A stretch of DNA of 64,000 nt, taken from NCBI RefSeq assembly GCF_026625565.1, contig NZ_CP112998.1:1366501-1430500 (forward strand). The letters run 5' to 3'. Under the pieces are notes generated by a model. It was given only the letters and a program-made list of their open reading frames with translations, was not told the DNA's origin and did not search any database. Position numbers and translations under genes: made by a program. Positions within the stretch are counted from its first letter, which is position 1; each line of letters opens with the position of its first letter. This document shows positions 43,081 to 52,461 of this stretch, piece after piece. The stretch is from Dyadobacter pollutisoli. GTDB taxonomy: Bacteria > Bacteroidota > Bacteroidia > Cytophagales > Spirosomataceae.

Positions 43081-43314
43081 ATGGAAATGGATAAAGCGCA
43101 GATCGAATCGTCTTTGGCCGTATACATGGTCGGTAAGGCTGACCGGCAGACGCAGGAAATGATCGAGGGCTGGATAAGTCAGCAGCGAAACTTGCCTGCG
43201 TTTTACGATATGTTGCTTCGGTTTGAATCAGAACAACCTGTTTTTGAAAGTAATGCCGAACGGGCAATGGTGTTATGCAGGACCAGATTGGCTCTGCTGG
43301 ACCGATCCAACTGA
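43081..43314 (+). CDS. 77-aa protein resembling the N-terminus of FecR/anti-sigma proteins
   Basis: A small protein beginning MEMDKAQIESSLAVYMVGKA, with a second helix (QTQEMIEGWISQQRNLPAFY) and a third (ESNAERAMVLCRTRLALL). This three-helix, Trp-containing layout resembles the cytosolic N-terminal part of FecR/anti-sigma proteins, here without a membrane or sensor domain. It follows the oxidoreductase by 12 bases. It may be a stand-alone regulator or a gene remnant. Confidence 0.5.
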   Translation: MEMDKAQIESSLAVYMVGKADRQTQEMIEGWISQQRNLPAFYDMLLRFESEQPVFESNAERAMVLCRTRLALLDRSN

Positions 43315-43361
43315 TCTGAAACAGTTCATTGTCCTCGAATAATCGATTAAAAGACATGAAA

Positions 43362-43369
43362 TAATTTTG
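43362..43369 (+). promoter_or_regulatory. Possible -7 box upstream of the symporter gene
   Basis: TAATTTTG fits TAnnTTTG in the 129-base gap before the symporter gene, the largest gap of the array, so an internal promoter is plausible. An inverted repeat, ATAGT-TAAT-ACTAT (43381-43394), and the TGTC-N5-GACA palindrome follow it. No good -33 box was found. Confidence 0.3.
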
Positions 43370-43404
43370 TTTTATCTAAAATAGTTAATACTATTGCCTA
43401 TGCT

Positions 43405-43425
43405 AATGTGTCTATTTGACACATT
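43405..43425. promoter_or_regulatory. Palindrome upstream of the symporter gene (TGTC-N5-GACA)
   Basis: AATGTGTC and GACACATT form a perfect 8-bp inverted repeat with a 5-base spacer, 18 bases before the symporter ATG. It shares the core TGTC-N5-GACA with the susC palindrome and the octamer CTAATGTG with the HTCS upstream region (minus strand). Confidence 0.5.
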
Positions 43426-43443
43426 ATCAGTATCTCAACAAAT

Positions 43444-45099
43444 ATGAAGCTTGGACTGGAAACTCCCGATTACCTGATCTTTTTAGTATACTTTGTCGTC
43501 GTGGCCAGTTATGGCTTTTGGGTTTATCACAACAAAGGCTCCAAAACCACGGATTCCAAGGATTTTTTCCTGGCAGAAGGTTCATTGACCTGGTGGGCCA
43601 TTGGCTCATCGATTATCGCATCCAACATCTCGGCTGAGCAATTCATTGGCATGAGTGGGCAGGCCTTTCAATTGGGTCTGGCTATTTCGGTATATGAGTT
43701 AGTAGGTGGTTTGTCGCTGGTGGTTATTGCGGTGTATTTCCTTCCGATCTACATCCGCAACGGCATTTACACCATGCCCCAGTTTTTGGAATTGCGCTAT
43801 GATAAGAGGCTGGCGACCATCATGGCCGTTTTCTGGCTCTTTTTGTACATTCTGGTCAATCTGACATCGATCATATACCTGGGCGCATTGAGCCTGGAAA
43901 AAATGACGGGTTTCAACTACATGGCCTGCGCGGTGTTCCTGACCATATTTGCGATCCTGATTACCCTGGGAGGGATGAAAGTGATCGGGTATACCGACGT
44001 TATCCAGGTCGTGTGCCTGGTGATTGGAGGACTGGCCACGACCTACCTTGCTCTACAACTGTTGTCCGACAGAGTGGGCACGGGGGCGGGCGTTTTCGAA
44101 GGACTGTCGCTGATCAAACAAAAGGCGGACAGTCACATGCATTTGATGTTCAGTCCCGGTCAATACCAGGTACACGACGGCCGGGGCGGATTCATAGACG
44201 CTTATCAGCAACTTCCGGGGTTGATGATGTTTGTCATAGGAGGGCAATGGATTGTCAATTTCAACTATTTCGGTTGTAACCAGTACATGACCCAGCGCGC
44301 GCTCGGGGCCGATCTGGCAACCGCCCGAAATGGGGTACTTTTCGCGGCTTTTCTCAAAATACTGATGCCGTTCATTGTGGTCCTGCCGGGACTTGCGGCT
44401 TATGTACTTTTTCAGGAGAATGCCGACCAGGCTATCGTCAATGGGATCACCGACGGGGGTATCGTAAAACCAGACAATGCGTACCCGGTACTGCTCAACA
44501 TTTTGCCGGTGGGCTTAAAAGGCCTGGCATTTGCTGCACTCACTGCCGCCATTGTGGCCTCGCTGGCGGGGAAAGCCAATTCGATATCCACCATTTACAT
44601 GCTCGATATTCACAAGAAATTCTTTAACAAAAACCTGGATGAGAAGCGGACGGTACTGCTGGGGCGTGTAGCTATCGTAGTCTCGTTTGTGATTGCGCTG
44701 GCGATCAGCCCGTTTTTGAGAAACTTCGGGCAAGGCTTTGAATATATTCAGGAATATACCGGCTTTATTTCACCGGGTATCCTTTCGATCTTTTTGCTCG
44801 GATTTTTCTGGAAAAAGGCGGCTACACAAGGCGCACTGGCGGCCGCGATTTTGAGCATTCCGCTGTCGGCGCTCATTAAATTCCAGTTGCCCGGTATCCC
44901 ATTTCTGAACCGGATGGGTATTGTTTTCTGGCTTTGCACCGTGGCGCATGTTTTGATCAGTCTGGCTGTTTCGCGTGGCAAAGACAATCAAAAAGCACTT
45001 CTGGTACAAGCAGAGTGGTTCAAGACTAACAGGGTTTTCCGGGTAGGAGCAGCTGCACTTTGCGGCTTGCTGGCACTCATTTACGTCATTTTCTGGTAA
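43444..45099 (+). CDS. Sodium/solute symporter family (SGLT-like sugar transporter)
   Basis: A 551-residue inner membrane protein with about 14 hydrophobic segments. Family features include SKDFFLAEGSLTWWAIGSSI, ASNISAEQFIGMSGQAF and YLPIYIRNGIYTMPQFLELR near the N-terminus, and GLAFAALTAAIVASLAGKANS in the second half. These match SSS sodium:sugar symporters of the SGLT branch. It would import monosaccharides released in the periplasm by the surrounding enzymes. Probably has its own promoter. Confidence 0.9.
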   Translation: MKLGLETPDYLIFLVYFVVVASYGFWVYHNKGSKTTDSKDFFLAEGSLTWWAIGSSIIASNISAEQFIGMSGQAFQLGLAISVYELVGGLSLVVIAVYFLPIYIRNGIYTMPQFLELRYDKRLATIMAVFWLFLYILVNLTSIIYLGALSLEKMTGFNYMACAVFLTIFAILITLGGMKVIGYTDVIQVVCLVIGGLATTYLALQLLSDRVGTGAGVFEGLSLIKQKADSHMHLMFSPGQYQVHDGRGGFIDAYQQLPGLMMFVIGGQWIVNFNYFGCNQYMTQRALGADLATARNGVLFAAFLKILMPFIVVLPGLAAYVLFQENADQAIVNGITDGGIVKPDNAYPVLLNILPVGLKGLAFAALTAAIVASLAGKANSISTIYMLDIHKKFFNKNLDEKRTVLLGRVAIVVSFVIALAISPFLRNFGQGFEYIQEYTGFISPGILSIFLLGFFWKKAATQGALAAAILSIPLSALIKFQLPGIPFLNRMGIVFWLCTVAHVLISLAVSRGKDNQKALLVQAEWFKTNRVFRVGAAALCGLLALIYVIFW

Positions 45100-45145
45100 G
45101 CAAATGGTCAACCATCGATTTTTAACCGACTTGATAATACATAGG

Positions 45146-47605
45146 ATGCGAATAATTTTCTGCCTTCTGCTGCTGACAGCAACGACCATTAGCTTTGGTC
45201 AAGCAAAGCAGCCTTTGAAATTGTGGTACAATCAACCTTCCGGTAAAATCTGGGAAAATGCCTTGCCGATCGGTAATGGCAGGCTGGGAGGGATGGTATA
45301 CGGCAATGTGACCGATGAGCGGATTCAGCTCAATGAAGGTACGCTGTGGTCGGGCGGCCCAAACCGCAATGACAACCCCGACGCGCTGGCCACATTGCCG
45401 GAGATACGTCGACTGATCTTTGAAGGAAAACAAAAAGAAGCCGAAAAGCTGGCCAACAAAGCCATTATTACAAAAAAATCCCACGGCCAAATGTTCCAGC
45501 CCGCAGGTGAATTGCATCTGGCATTCCAGGGACATGATCAATTTGAAAATTATTACCGTGAGCTGGACATTGAGCGGGCGGTGGTAAAGACGAGCTATAA
45601 AGTTAACGGAGTAACCTTCACCAGGGAAGTGCTGGCATCTTTTCCGGACCAGGTGATGGTGGTGCACCTGACCGCCGACAAGCCGGGGCAATTGTCCTTT
45701 ACAGCCTCCTATTCCACATTACATAAGCAGCCGGAGATCGGGACCACACCGGCCAGGGAGCTCATCCTTGCCGGCACAGGTTCTGACCATGAAGGAGTTA
45801 AGGGAGTGATAAAGTTTAAAGTGATCACCCGGATTAAAACCCAGGGCGGCAATGTCTCCGCAAATGATACCTCGCTGGTTGTACAGGAAGCCAATTCGGC
45901 CATCGTATTTGTTTCCATTGCAACCAGTTTCAAAAACTACCACGATGTGGGCGGCGATCCAAATGCGCTGGCAGCTTCTTATTTGAATAAAGCGTATCCG
46001 AAGTCTTACGATTCGATCCTGAAAACTCACATCGCGGCTTATCAGAAATATTTCAACCGGGTTAAGTTTGATCTGGGAACCACTGAGGCTGCTAATCTGC
46101 CGACCGACGAACGGTTAAAGAATTTCCGGAACGTAAATGATCCGGGGTTGGTCACATTGTATTATCAGTATGGTCGTTACCTGCTGATTTCGAGCTCGCA
46201 ACCGGGCAGTCAGCCTGCTAATCTTCAAGGGGTTTGGAACAACAAAATGAACCCGCCCTGGGATAGCAAGTACACCATCAATATCAATGCGCAGATGAAC
46301 TACTGGCCGGCCGAAAAAACCAATCTTTCGGAACTGCACGAACCCTTTCTGAGAATGGTGCAGGAGCTTTCCCAGACCGGGCGGCAAACTGCAAAGGATA
46401 TGTACGGCGCAAGAGGCTGGATGGCCCACCACAATACTGATATCTGGCGCGCAACGGGCGCAATCGACGGCGCATTCTGGGGCATGTGGATTGCGGGTGG
46501 CGCCTGGACGAGCCAGCACCTTTGGGAACATTACCTTTACACGGGCGACAAGGCTTTTTTATCAAAAATATATCCGGTACTTAAAGGTGCGGCCACTTTC
46601 TACGTCGATTTTCTGGTAGAACATCCCAAATACCATTGGCTGGTGGCAAATCCCGGCAGCTCTCCCGAAAATGCCCCGGCTGCGCACGAAGGCTCTTCGC
46701 TCGACGCGGGTACAACAATGGATAACCAGATCGCATTCGACATTTTCAGCACTACTATCCGTGCGGCTCAAATTCTGAAAAAAGACGGTGCATTCATTGA
46801 TACCCTCAAACAAAGACGCAGTCAGCTGCCTCCGATGCATGTGGGCCAATACGGACAATTGCAGGAATGGCTCGATGATGTCGACGATCCAAATGATCAC
46901 CACCGCCACGTTTCGCATTTGTACGGGTTGTTCCCGGCAGTGCAAATATCGCCCTACCGCACGCCGGAGCTCTTCGCTGCTGCGCGAACGACTTTAATGC
47001 AGCGCGGTGACGTCTCCACAGGTTGGAGCATGGGCTGGAAGGTAAACTGGTGGGCCAGGCTCCAAGACGGAAATCACGCATTTATATTGATCCAAAACCA
47101 GCTTTCCCCGCTGGGAACCAATAAGGAAGGCGGCGGAACCTATAACAACCTCTTCGATGCGCACCCACCCTTTCAGATCGACGGAAATTTTGGCTGTACT
47201 TCCGGAATTACAGAAATGCTGATGCAAAGTGCAGACGGAGCGGTGCATTTGCTGCCTGCTTTACCCGACGTTTGGAAAGACGGCAGCATCGGCGGAATCC
47301 TTGCATTAGGCGGCTTTGAAATCGTGGATATGCAATGGAATGCCGGCAAGCTGAGCAAGGTGGTCGTTAAGTCCCGGCTGGGTGGAAATCTTCGTTTGCG
47401 GGTGCCGAATGCATTAAAGCCATCCGGAAATGCAAGCTTGAAAACGGCTGTTGGAGAAAATTCGAACGCGTTTTACGTGACACAGCAGACGGCGGCCGCC
47501 ATCATTTCTCCCAAAGCGACAAAAACTTTCCAAGCTTTGAAAGAGACATTTCTTTATGATTTGCCTACGAAAGCAGGCAGCGTGTACACGTTTTTAGCTC
47601 AATAA
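45146..47605 (+). CDS. Glycoside hydrolase family 95 (alpha-L-fucosidase/galactosidase)
   Basis: From the ATG at 45146 (preceded by AGGA) the protein has 819 residues with signal MRIIFCLLLLTATTISFG. An earlier ATG at 45104 would put a charged stretch before the signal. GH95 features: LPIGNGRLGGMVYGNV, NEGTLWSGGPNRNDNP, GVWNNKMNPPWDSKYTININ, and HRHVSHLYGLFP with the GWSMGWKVNWWARL block. Characterised members cleave alpha-1,2-L-fucose or, in some xylan loci, alpha-L-galactose. With GH10 and GH43 here, removal of an L-sugar cap from complex xylan is a good guess. Confidence 0.9.
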   Translation: MRIIFCLLLLTATTISFGQAKQPLKLWYNQPSGKIWENALPIGNGRLGGMVYGNVTDERIQLNEGTLWSGGPNRNDNPDALATLPEIRRLIFEGKQKEAEKLANKAIITKKSHGQMFQPAGELHLAFQGHDQFENYYRELDIERAVVKTSYKVNGVTFTREVLASFPDQVMVVHLTADKPGQLSFTASYSTLHKQPEIGTTPARELILAGTGSDHEGVKGVIKFKVITRIKTQGGNVSANDTSLVVQEANSAIVFVSIATSFKNYHDVGGDPNALAASYLNKAYPKSYDSILKTHIAAYQKYFNRVKFDLGTTEAANLPTDERLKNFRNVNDPGLVTLYYQYGRYLLISSSQPGSQPANLQGVWNNKMNPPWDSKYTININAQMNYWPAEKTNLSELHEPFLRMVQELSQTGRQTAKDMYGARGWMAHHNTDIWRATGAIDGAFWGMWIAGGAWTSQHLWEHYLYTGDKAFLSKIYPVLKGAATFYVDFLVEHPKYHWLVANPGSSPENAPAAHEGSSLDAGTTMDNQIAFDIFSTTIRAAQILKKDGAFIDTLKQRRSQLPPMHVGQYGQLQEWLDDVDDPNDHHRHVSHLYGLFPAVQISPYRTPELFAAARTTLMQRGDVSTGWSMGWKVNWWARLQDGNHAFILIQNQLSPLGTNKEGGGTYNNLFDAHPPFQIDGNFGCTSGITEMLMQSADGAVHLLPALPDVWKDGSIGGILALGGFEIVDMQWNAGKLSKVVVKSRLGGNLRLRVPNALKPSGNASLKTAVGENSNAFYVTQQTAAAIISPKATKTFQALKETFLYDLPTKAGSVYTFLAQ

Positions 47606-47634
47606 CTTTTACCAGCTGATCAAGATTTTAAAAA

Positions 47635-49323
47635 ATGAACAAGCATTTTAAACAATCCTTTTTTACTGCATTTTGGCTGCTCATCAGCTATGCGGCATCT
47701 GCGCAGACGACCACTTTGGTCAACCCGATCCTGACAGGGTTTTATCCCGATCCGAGTGTGGTGCAGGTGGGGAAGGACTATTATCTGGTCAATTCTACCT
47801 TTTCCTATTTTCCCGGTATCCCGGTATTCCACAGCAAGGATTTGAAAAACTGGAAGCAGATCGGAAACGTCATTAGCCGCCCGTCGCAGATGGATTTTAT
47901 GGGCGAAAAGTTGACACGCGGCCTTTTTGCGCCTGCTATCAGTTATCACAATGGTACTTTCTACGTCACCTGTACCGACATTGATCATGACGGCAACTTT
48001 GTGGTCACAGCCAAAAATCCGGCCGGGCCGTGGAGCAATCCCGTCCGAGTGCCGCAGGTTCGCGGCATTGACCCGTCGCTCTTTTTTGATGAGGACAACA
48101 AAGCCTATATCATCTATAACAGCGATGCCCCGGATCGCAAACCTTTGTATTCCGGCCACCGGACAATCCGCATCTATGAAATCGATCCCGTGACGCTGAA
48201 AGTGATCGGGGAAGAAAAACAATTGGTCAATGGCGGGGTAGACCTTAGTAAAAAGCCGGTCTGGATCGAGGCGCCGCATATTATGAAGCGGTTTGGCTGG
48301 TACTATCTCTATGCTGCCGAAGGAGGCACTTCCGTTAATCACACGGAAGTGGTGTTTCGCAGCAAATCCGTTTGGGGCCCTTATGTTGCCTATGAAAACA
48401 ATCCCATTTTGACCCAAAGAGGATTGCCCGAAAACCGGAAAGATCCTGTCACCTCAGCCGGTCACGCACAGTTTGTGGACGGCCCGGATGGTAAAACTTA
48501 TGCTATTTTTCTGGCGGTAAGACCTTATGAAGGAGATTACTACAACACAGGCCGGGAAACCTTCATCGCACCGGTGACCTGGAAAGACCAGTGGCCCATT
48601 ATCAACCCGGACACCAAAGAAATTCAGTATCGCTATACGGCGGCATTTAGTGAAGTGAAGCAACAAGGGGCGCTTCCGCAGGCTGGAAACTTTGGGTATA
48701 CGCTCACTTTTGAAAAGTCGCTGGACCCGGCATTGCTCTTCATGCGAACCATTGACAGTAGCTCGTTTTCGCTTTCGAAGAAAAGCGGACTCACCCTTAA
48801 ATTGAAACCGGAAACCATTATGGAATTGGGTAACCCCTCCTTTATTGGTAAACGCCAGCAGCATTTGTATTGCACAACCGAAACCGAGCTTGAATTTTCG
48901 GCTAAATCGGAAAAAGAAAAGGCAGGTCTGGCCATTTTCCAGGACGAGCATCATTTTTATCTGATCAGCAAATCAATCGATCAGGGCAAACCGGTAATCC
49001 AGCTTTACAAAAGCAATCCAAAAGATCAGCAAATGCAATTACTCACTCAAATGCCACTCGCAGGCGCAGCCTCACCGGTGAAGCTGCGTATTGCAGCCGA
49101 AGGCGGGACTTATAGTTTTTATTTTTCCAAAGGCGCATCCTGGCAGTTGCTCCAAGACAAGCTGGATGCTAAATTCCTGAGTACCAAAGAAGCAGGCGGT
49201 TTTATAGGCTGTCTATTCGGGATGTATGCGACTTCTTCGGGAGAAAAAACGGATAACTCCGCCTCTTTTAAATATCTGAAATACAGCGGCAATGATCCGA
49301 TGTTTGGAAAAATTTCGAAATAA
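47635..49323 (+). CDS. Glycoside hydrolase family 43 with C-terminal beta-sandwich
   Basis: A 562-residue secreted enzyme. The N-terminal propeller (about 25-330) has LTGFYPDPSVVQVGKDYYLV (base Asp), RGIDPSLFFDEDNKAYI (second Asp) and VWIEAPHIMKR (acid Glu). The second half is a concanavalin-like sandwich (LEFSAKSEKEKAGLAIFQDE) typical of beta-xylosidase/arabinofuranosidase members. Follows GH95 by 29 bases. Confidence 0.9.
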   Translation: MNKHFKQSFFTAFWLLISYAASAQTTTLVNPILTGFYPDPSVVQVGKDYYLVNSTFSYFPGIPVFHSKDLKNWKQIGNVISRPSQMDFMGEKLTRGLFAPAISYHNGTFYVTCTDIDHDGNFVVTAKNPAGPWSNPVRVPQVRGIDPSLFFDEDNKAYIIYNSDAPDRKPLYSGHRTIRIYEIDPVTLKVIGEEKQLVNGGVDLSKKPVWIEAPHIMKRFGWYYLYAAEGGTSVNHTEVVFRSKSVWGPYVAYENNPILTQRGLPENRKDPVTSAGHAQFVDGPDGKTYAIFLAVRPYEGDYYNTGRETFIAPVTWKDQWPIINPDTKEIQYRYTAAFSEVKQQGALPQAGNFGYTLTFEKSLDPALLFMRTIDSSSFSLSKKSGLTLKLKPETIMELGNPSFIGKRQQHLYCTTETELEFSAKSEKEKAGLAIFQDEHHFYLISKSIDQGKPVIQLYKSNPKDQQMQLLTQMPLAGAASPVKLRIAAEGGTYSFYFSKGASWQLLQDKLDAKFLSTKEAGGFIGCLFGMYATSSGEKTDNSASFKYLKYSGNDPMFGKISK

Positions 49324-49377
49324 AATCCAGTTGTCGGCATGGTATCTCTCGTGCATTCAATAACCAATTTTTTAAAT

Positions 49378-49899
49378 ATGAAAAAGTCAGTATCCGCATT
49401 CTGTTTGGTCTTTTTTGCCGTTTTAGTCGGCAGCGCCACGTGTGCGCAATCCAATTTTTCCAGTAAAGTAATCGGCGTGGGGGTCGTGGTCTCGGATATG
49501 GAGCGTTCGCTGGATTTTTATGTCAACGGGATTGGCATGGTCAAAACCGGAAATTTTACGATCAATGAAGATTTTGGAAAACGCTCGGGGCTGACCAATG
49601 GCGTGGCCGTTACTGTCAATATTCTCAAACTCGAAAATAGCCCGGAAGCTACCGATTGGAAGCTGATGAGTTTCGGCAAAAAAACGGCGCACGGCCGCCC
49701 AAAATACATTCAGGACGATACAGGAATGCAGTACATTACCATTAATGTAAAGGCGCTTAAACCCATCATTGAAAGGCTGAAACAGCAGAAAGTCGAATTT
49801 CTGGGCAGCACGCCGACGGCGTTGAACCAAAATCAGCACTTCGTATTGGTACAGGATCCCGACGGCAACTTCATAGAGTTGATTGGTCCGATGGAATAA
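49378..49899 (+). CDS. Exported VOC (glyoxalase/dioxygenase fold) protein
   Basis: From the ATG at 49378 the protein has 173 residues: signal MKKSVSAFCLVFFAVLVGSATCAQ, then a single VOC domain, e.g. GVGVVVSDMERSLDFYVNGI at the start and VQDPDGNFIELIGPME at the end. Metal ligands His/Glu are partly visible (QHFVLVQDPDGNFIEL); the first ligand position reads VGVVVSD and lacks a His. An exported VOC protein in a glycan locus is unusual. Isomerase/epimerase activity on a keto-sugar is conceivable but not shown by the sequence. Confidence 0.75.
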   Translation: MKKSVSAFCLVFFAVLVGSATCAQSNFSSKVIGVGVVVSDMERSLDFYVNGIGMVKTGNFTINEDFGKRSGLTNGVAVTVNILKLENSPEATDWKLMSFGKKTAHGRPKYIQDDTGMQYITINVKALKPIIERLKQQKVEFLGSTPTALNQNQHFVLVQDPDGNFIELIGPME

Positions 49900-49923
49900 C
49901 CTCACATTGATAGCTGACCTGAC

Positions 49924-51486
49924 ATGAACCTGCATTTGCTCCAACCCGGCTTGCTGGCTTTAATGCTCTTTTTGACGCCGCTCGTCTCGAAGGGACAAAC
50001 CGCGCGCAATCCGATCATTTTTGCGGACGTGCCCGACGCGGCTATGATCCGGGTGGGTGATACCTATTATATGAGCAGTACCACCATGCACATGAGCCCT
50101 GGCGTGCCGATCATGAAGTCGAAAGATCTGGTCAATTGGGAGCTGGTCAGCTACGCTTATGATACGCTGGCCAATGTGGATGAGCTCAATCTGATAAACG
50201 GGAAAAGTACTTATGGCCGGGGTTCGTGGGCCAGTAGCCTGCGCTATCACAAAGGCACTTATTATGTGACGAGCTTCGCACAGACGACAGGGAAAACATA
50301 CATTTTTACTACCAAAAACATCGAGAATGGCCCGTGGAAAACCATGTCTTTCAAGCCTTCCTATCACGACCATTCGTTGTTTTTCGACGACGACGGCCGT
50401 GTATATCTGATTTACGGAGCAGGCAAAATCAGGCTGGTAGAGCTCAATGAGCAAGTTTCGGGCGTGAAGCCAGGCACTACCGAGCAGGTGATCATTGAAA
50501 ATGCCAGTGCACCTTCCGGTTCGGGCCCTGGCCTTCCCGCAGAAGGCTCTCAACTTTTTAAGGTCAATGGTAAATACTACCTTTTTAACATTACCTGGCC
50601 GCGCGGAGGCATGCGGACTGTCATCATTCACCGGGCGGATAACATCACCGGCCCATATGAAGGGCGTGTCGGGCTGGCGGATATGGGCGTGGCGCAGGGC
50701 GGGCTCATCGATACGCCCGACGGTAAGTGGTTTTCGTACCTGTTTCGCGATTATGGAGCAGTGGGGCGGATTCCTTACCTGGTTTCTGTGAGCTGGCAGG
50801 ATGGCTGGCCAGTTCTGGGGATCAATGGAAAAGTACCGGAAACCTTGGACTTGCCCGCCAGCAAAGGTTTGATTCCTGGCATTGTCACCTCCGATGATTT
50901 CACCCGCAAAAAAGGCGCGGCTGCATTGCCACTGGTCTGGCAGTGGAACCACAATCCTGACAATGCGCTATGGTCTGTGACGGAACGTGAAGGTTACCTC
51001 CGGCTTAAAACCGGGCGGCTAGACACATCCTTTGTAACGGCCCGGAATACGCTTACCCAGCGCACTTTCGGGCCGGAATCTTCCGGCTCTTTGGCAATCG
51101 ATGTTTCCAACATGAAAGCGGGCGATTTTGCAGGAATTGGGCTTTTGCAGAAAAAGTACGGTCTGGTAGGTGTGAAAGCAGGCAGGGAAAGCGCAAGCAT
51201 TGTCATGGTCAGCGCCGAATCGGGAGCGGCCGTGGAAGTGCAAACCCTGCCATTGGGAGGTAATAAGGCGTTCTTCAAAGTGCATTGCGATTTTATCAAT
51301 AAAAAAGATACGGCCCATTTTTATTATAGCCTGAATGGTACGTCCTGGATGCCAATCGGCTCACCGCTAAAAATGGCCTACACGCTGCCGCATTTCATGG
51401 GCTACCGTTTCGCGCTATTCAATTATGCCACCCAGACCATCGGAGGCTACGCAGATTTTGATTATTTCCATGTTGAGGACCATTAA
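49924..51486 (+). CDS. Glycoside hydrolase family 43 (beta-xylosidase-like)
   Basis: A 520-residue secreted enzyme, distinct from the other two GH43 genes. The propeller begins NPIIFADVPDAAMIRVGDTY (base Asp). DHSLFFDDDGRVYL gives the second Asp and LPAEGSQLFKVNGKYYL the acid Glu. A C-terminal beta-sandwich with LAIDVSNMKAGDFAGIGLLQ follows from about residue 330. TTMHMSPGVPIMKSKDLVNW fits the subfamily acting on xylan side chains or xylo-oligosaccharides. Gaps are 24 bases to the VOC gene and 12 to thuA. Confidence 0.9.
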   Translation: MNLHLLQPGLLALMLFLTPLVSKGQTARNPIIFADVPDAAMIRVGDTYYMSSTTMHMSPGVPIMKSKDLVNWELVSYAYDTLANVDELNLINGKSTYGRGSWASSLRYHKGTYYVTSFAQTTGKTYIFTTKNIENGPWKTMSFKPSYHDHSLFFDDDGRVYLIYGAGKIRLVELNEQVSGVKPGTTEQVIIENASAPSGSGPGLPAEGSQLFKVNGKYYLFNITWPRGGMRTVIIHRADNITGPYEGRVGLADMGVAQGGLIDTPDGKWFSYLFRDYGAVGRIPYLVSVSWQDGWPVLGINGKVPETLDLPASKGLIPGIVTSDDFTRKKGAAALPLVWQWNHNPDNALWSVTEREGYLRLKTGRLDTSFVTARNTLTQRTFGPESSGSLAIDVSNMKAGDFAGIGLLQKKYGLVGVKAGRESASIVMVSAESGAAVEVQTLPLGGNKAFFKVHCDFINKKDTAHFYYSLNGTSWMPIGSPLKMAYTLPHFMGYRFALFNYATQTIGGYADFDYFHVEDH

Positions 51487-51498
51487 AATTAAAAGCCC

Positions 51499-52410
51499 AT
51501 GCACAAACCTTTTCTCCTCGCGCTGATTTGCCTGTCCCTTTGCTCTGCGCAGGCACAGAAAACCGGGCTTATACCCGTGCTGATCGTAGATGGGTTTAGT
51601 AATCACGACTGGAAACAGACCTCTGCGGTAACGAAGTGGATACTCGAAGAAAGCGGACGCTTTGAAGTGGACATCAGTACCATTCCGGCTGATTCGATAC
51701 AGCGTGAATCCTGGAATCCAACATTTGGCAACTATGCTGTTGTTATCCAGAACACCAATAACATCCAGAATACCAGGCTTCGGTGGCCGACCCAGGCGGA
51801 GCGAAATTTGGAATCGTATGTGAAAGCAGGGGGCGGCCTGTACATTCTCCATTCGGCCAACAATGCATTCCCACATTGGAAAGAATACGATAAAATGATC
51901 GGTTTGGGCTGGCGTAAAAGTTCAGAGGGTTATACGCTCGAAATTGGCCCTTCCAACCAGATAACCAGGATCCCGCCGGGCGAGGGACAGGGTACCGGTC
52001 ATGGAAACAGGTTCAATGCTCTTATTCAAATCCTGAACCCTCATCCGATCAACAAGGATTACCCCAGCCAGTGGCAGACCGCGAACACAGAGGTATACTA
52101 TTTTCCTCGCGGACCAGCCGAAAACCTGACGGTGCTCTCGGTTGCCTATGACAGTACCAGCACAAAGAAAACCTGGCCGGTGGAATGGGTTGTTGCCTAT
52201 GGAGCAGGGAAGGTTTACAATTCCAGCATGGGGCATTTATGGAAAGGAGAGTTTTATCCACCCGCCTATCGTTGTGTCGGTTATCAGACCACAGTAATTA
52301 GGGCTACTGAATGGCTGGCTACCGGTAAAGTAAGCTGCCCAGTACCGGCGAATTTTCCGACGGCAAAAACGCAAAGTCTCAGGGCGGAGCATACTTTTAA
52401 GGCCCCGTAA
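51499..52410 (+). CDS. Exported ThuA-domain protein
   Basis: A 303-residue protein with signal MHKPFLLALICLSLCSAQA and a ThuA-like glutamine-amidotransferase fold: PVLIVDGFSNHDWKQT, AGGGLYILHSANNAFPHW, WPVEWVVAYGAGKVYNSSMG. ThuA works with the Gfo/Idh/MocA enzyme ThuB on 3-keto-disaccharides in trehalose and sucrose use. An exported Gfo/Idh/MocA is present in this same array, so a similar oxidation-based step on xylan-derived glycosides is possible (inference). Confidence 0.85.
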   Translation: MHKPFLLALICLSLCSAQAQKTGLIPVLIVDGFSNHDWKQTSAVTKWILEESGRFEVDISTIPADSIQRESWNPTFGNYAVVIQNTNNIQNTRLRWPTQAERNLESYVKAGGGLYILHSANNAFPHWKEYDKMIGLGWRKSSEGYTLEIGPSNQITRIPPGEGQGTGHGNRFNALIQILNPHPINKDYPSQWQTANTEVYYFPRGPAENLTVLSVAYDSTSTKKTWPVEWVVAYGAGKVYNSSMGHLWKGEFYPPAYRCVGYQTTVIRATEWLATGKVSCPVPANFPTAKTQSLRAEHTFKAP

Positions 52411-52461
52411 CGACTTACAGTTATTTTAGAATCAACCGAAAACCTTTAAAAATCTAAATCA

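Noticed and set aside
47620..48417. 265-codon ORF on the minus strand
   Set aside because: Antisense to a secreted GH43 with intact motifs; no recognisable features.
49960..50952. 330-codon ORF on the minus strand
   Set aside because: It lies wholly antisense to a GH43 gene with catalytic motifs; its translation is rich in Arg/His/Pro with no domain. Shadow of the GH43 codon pattern.
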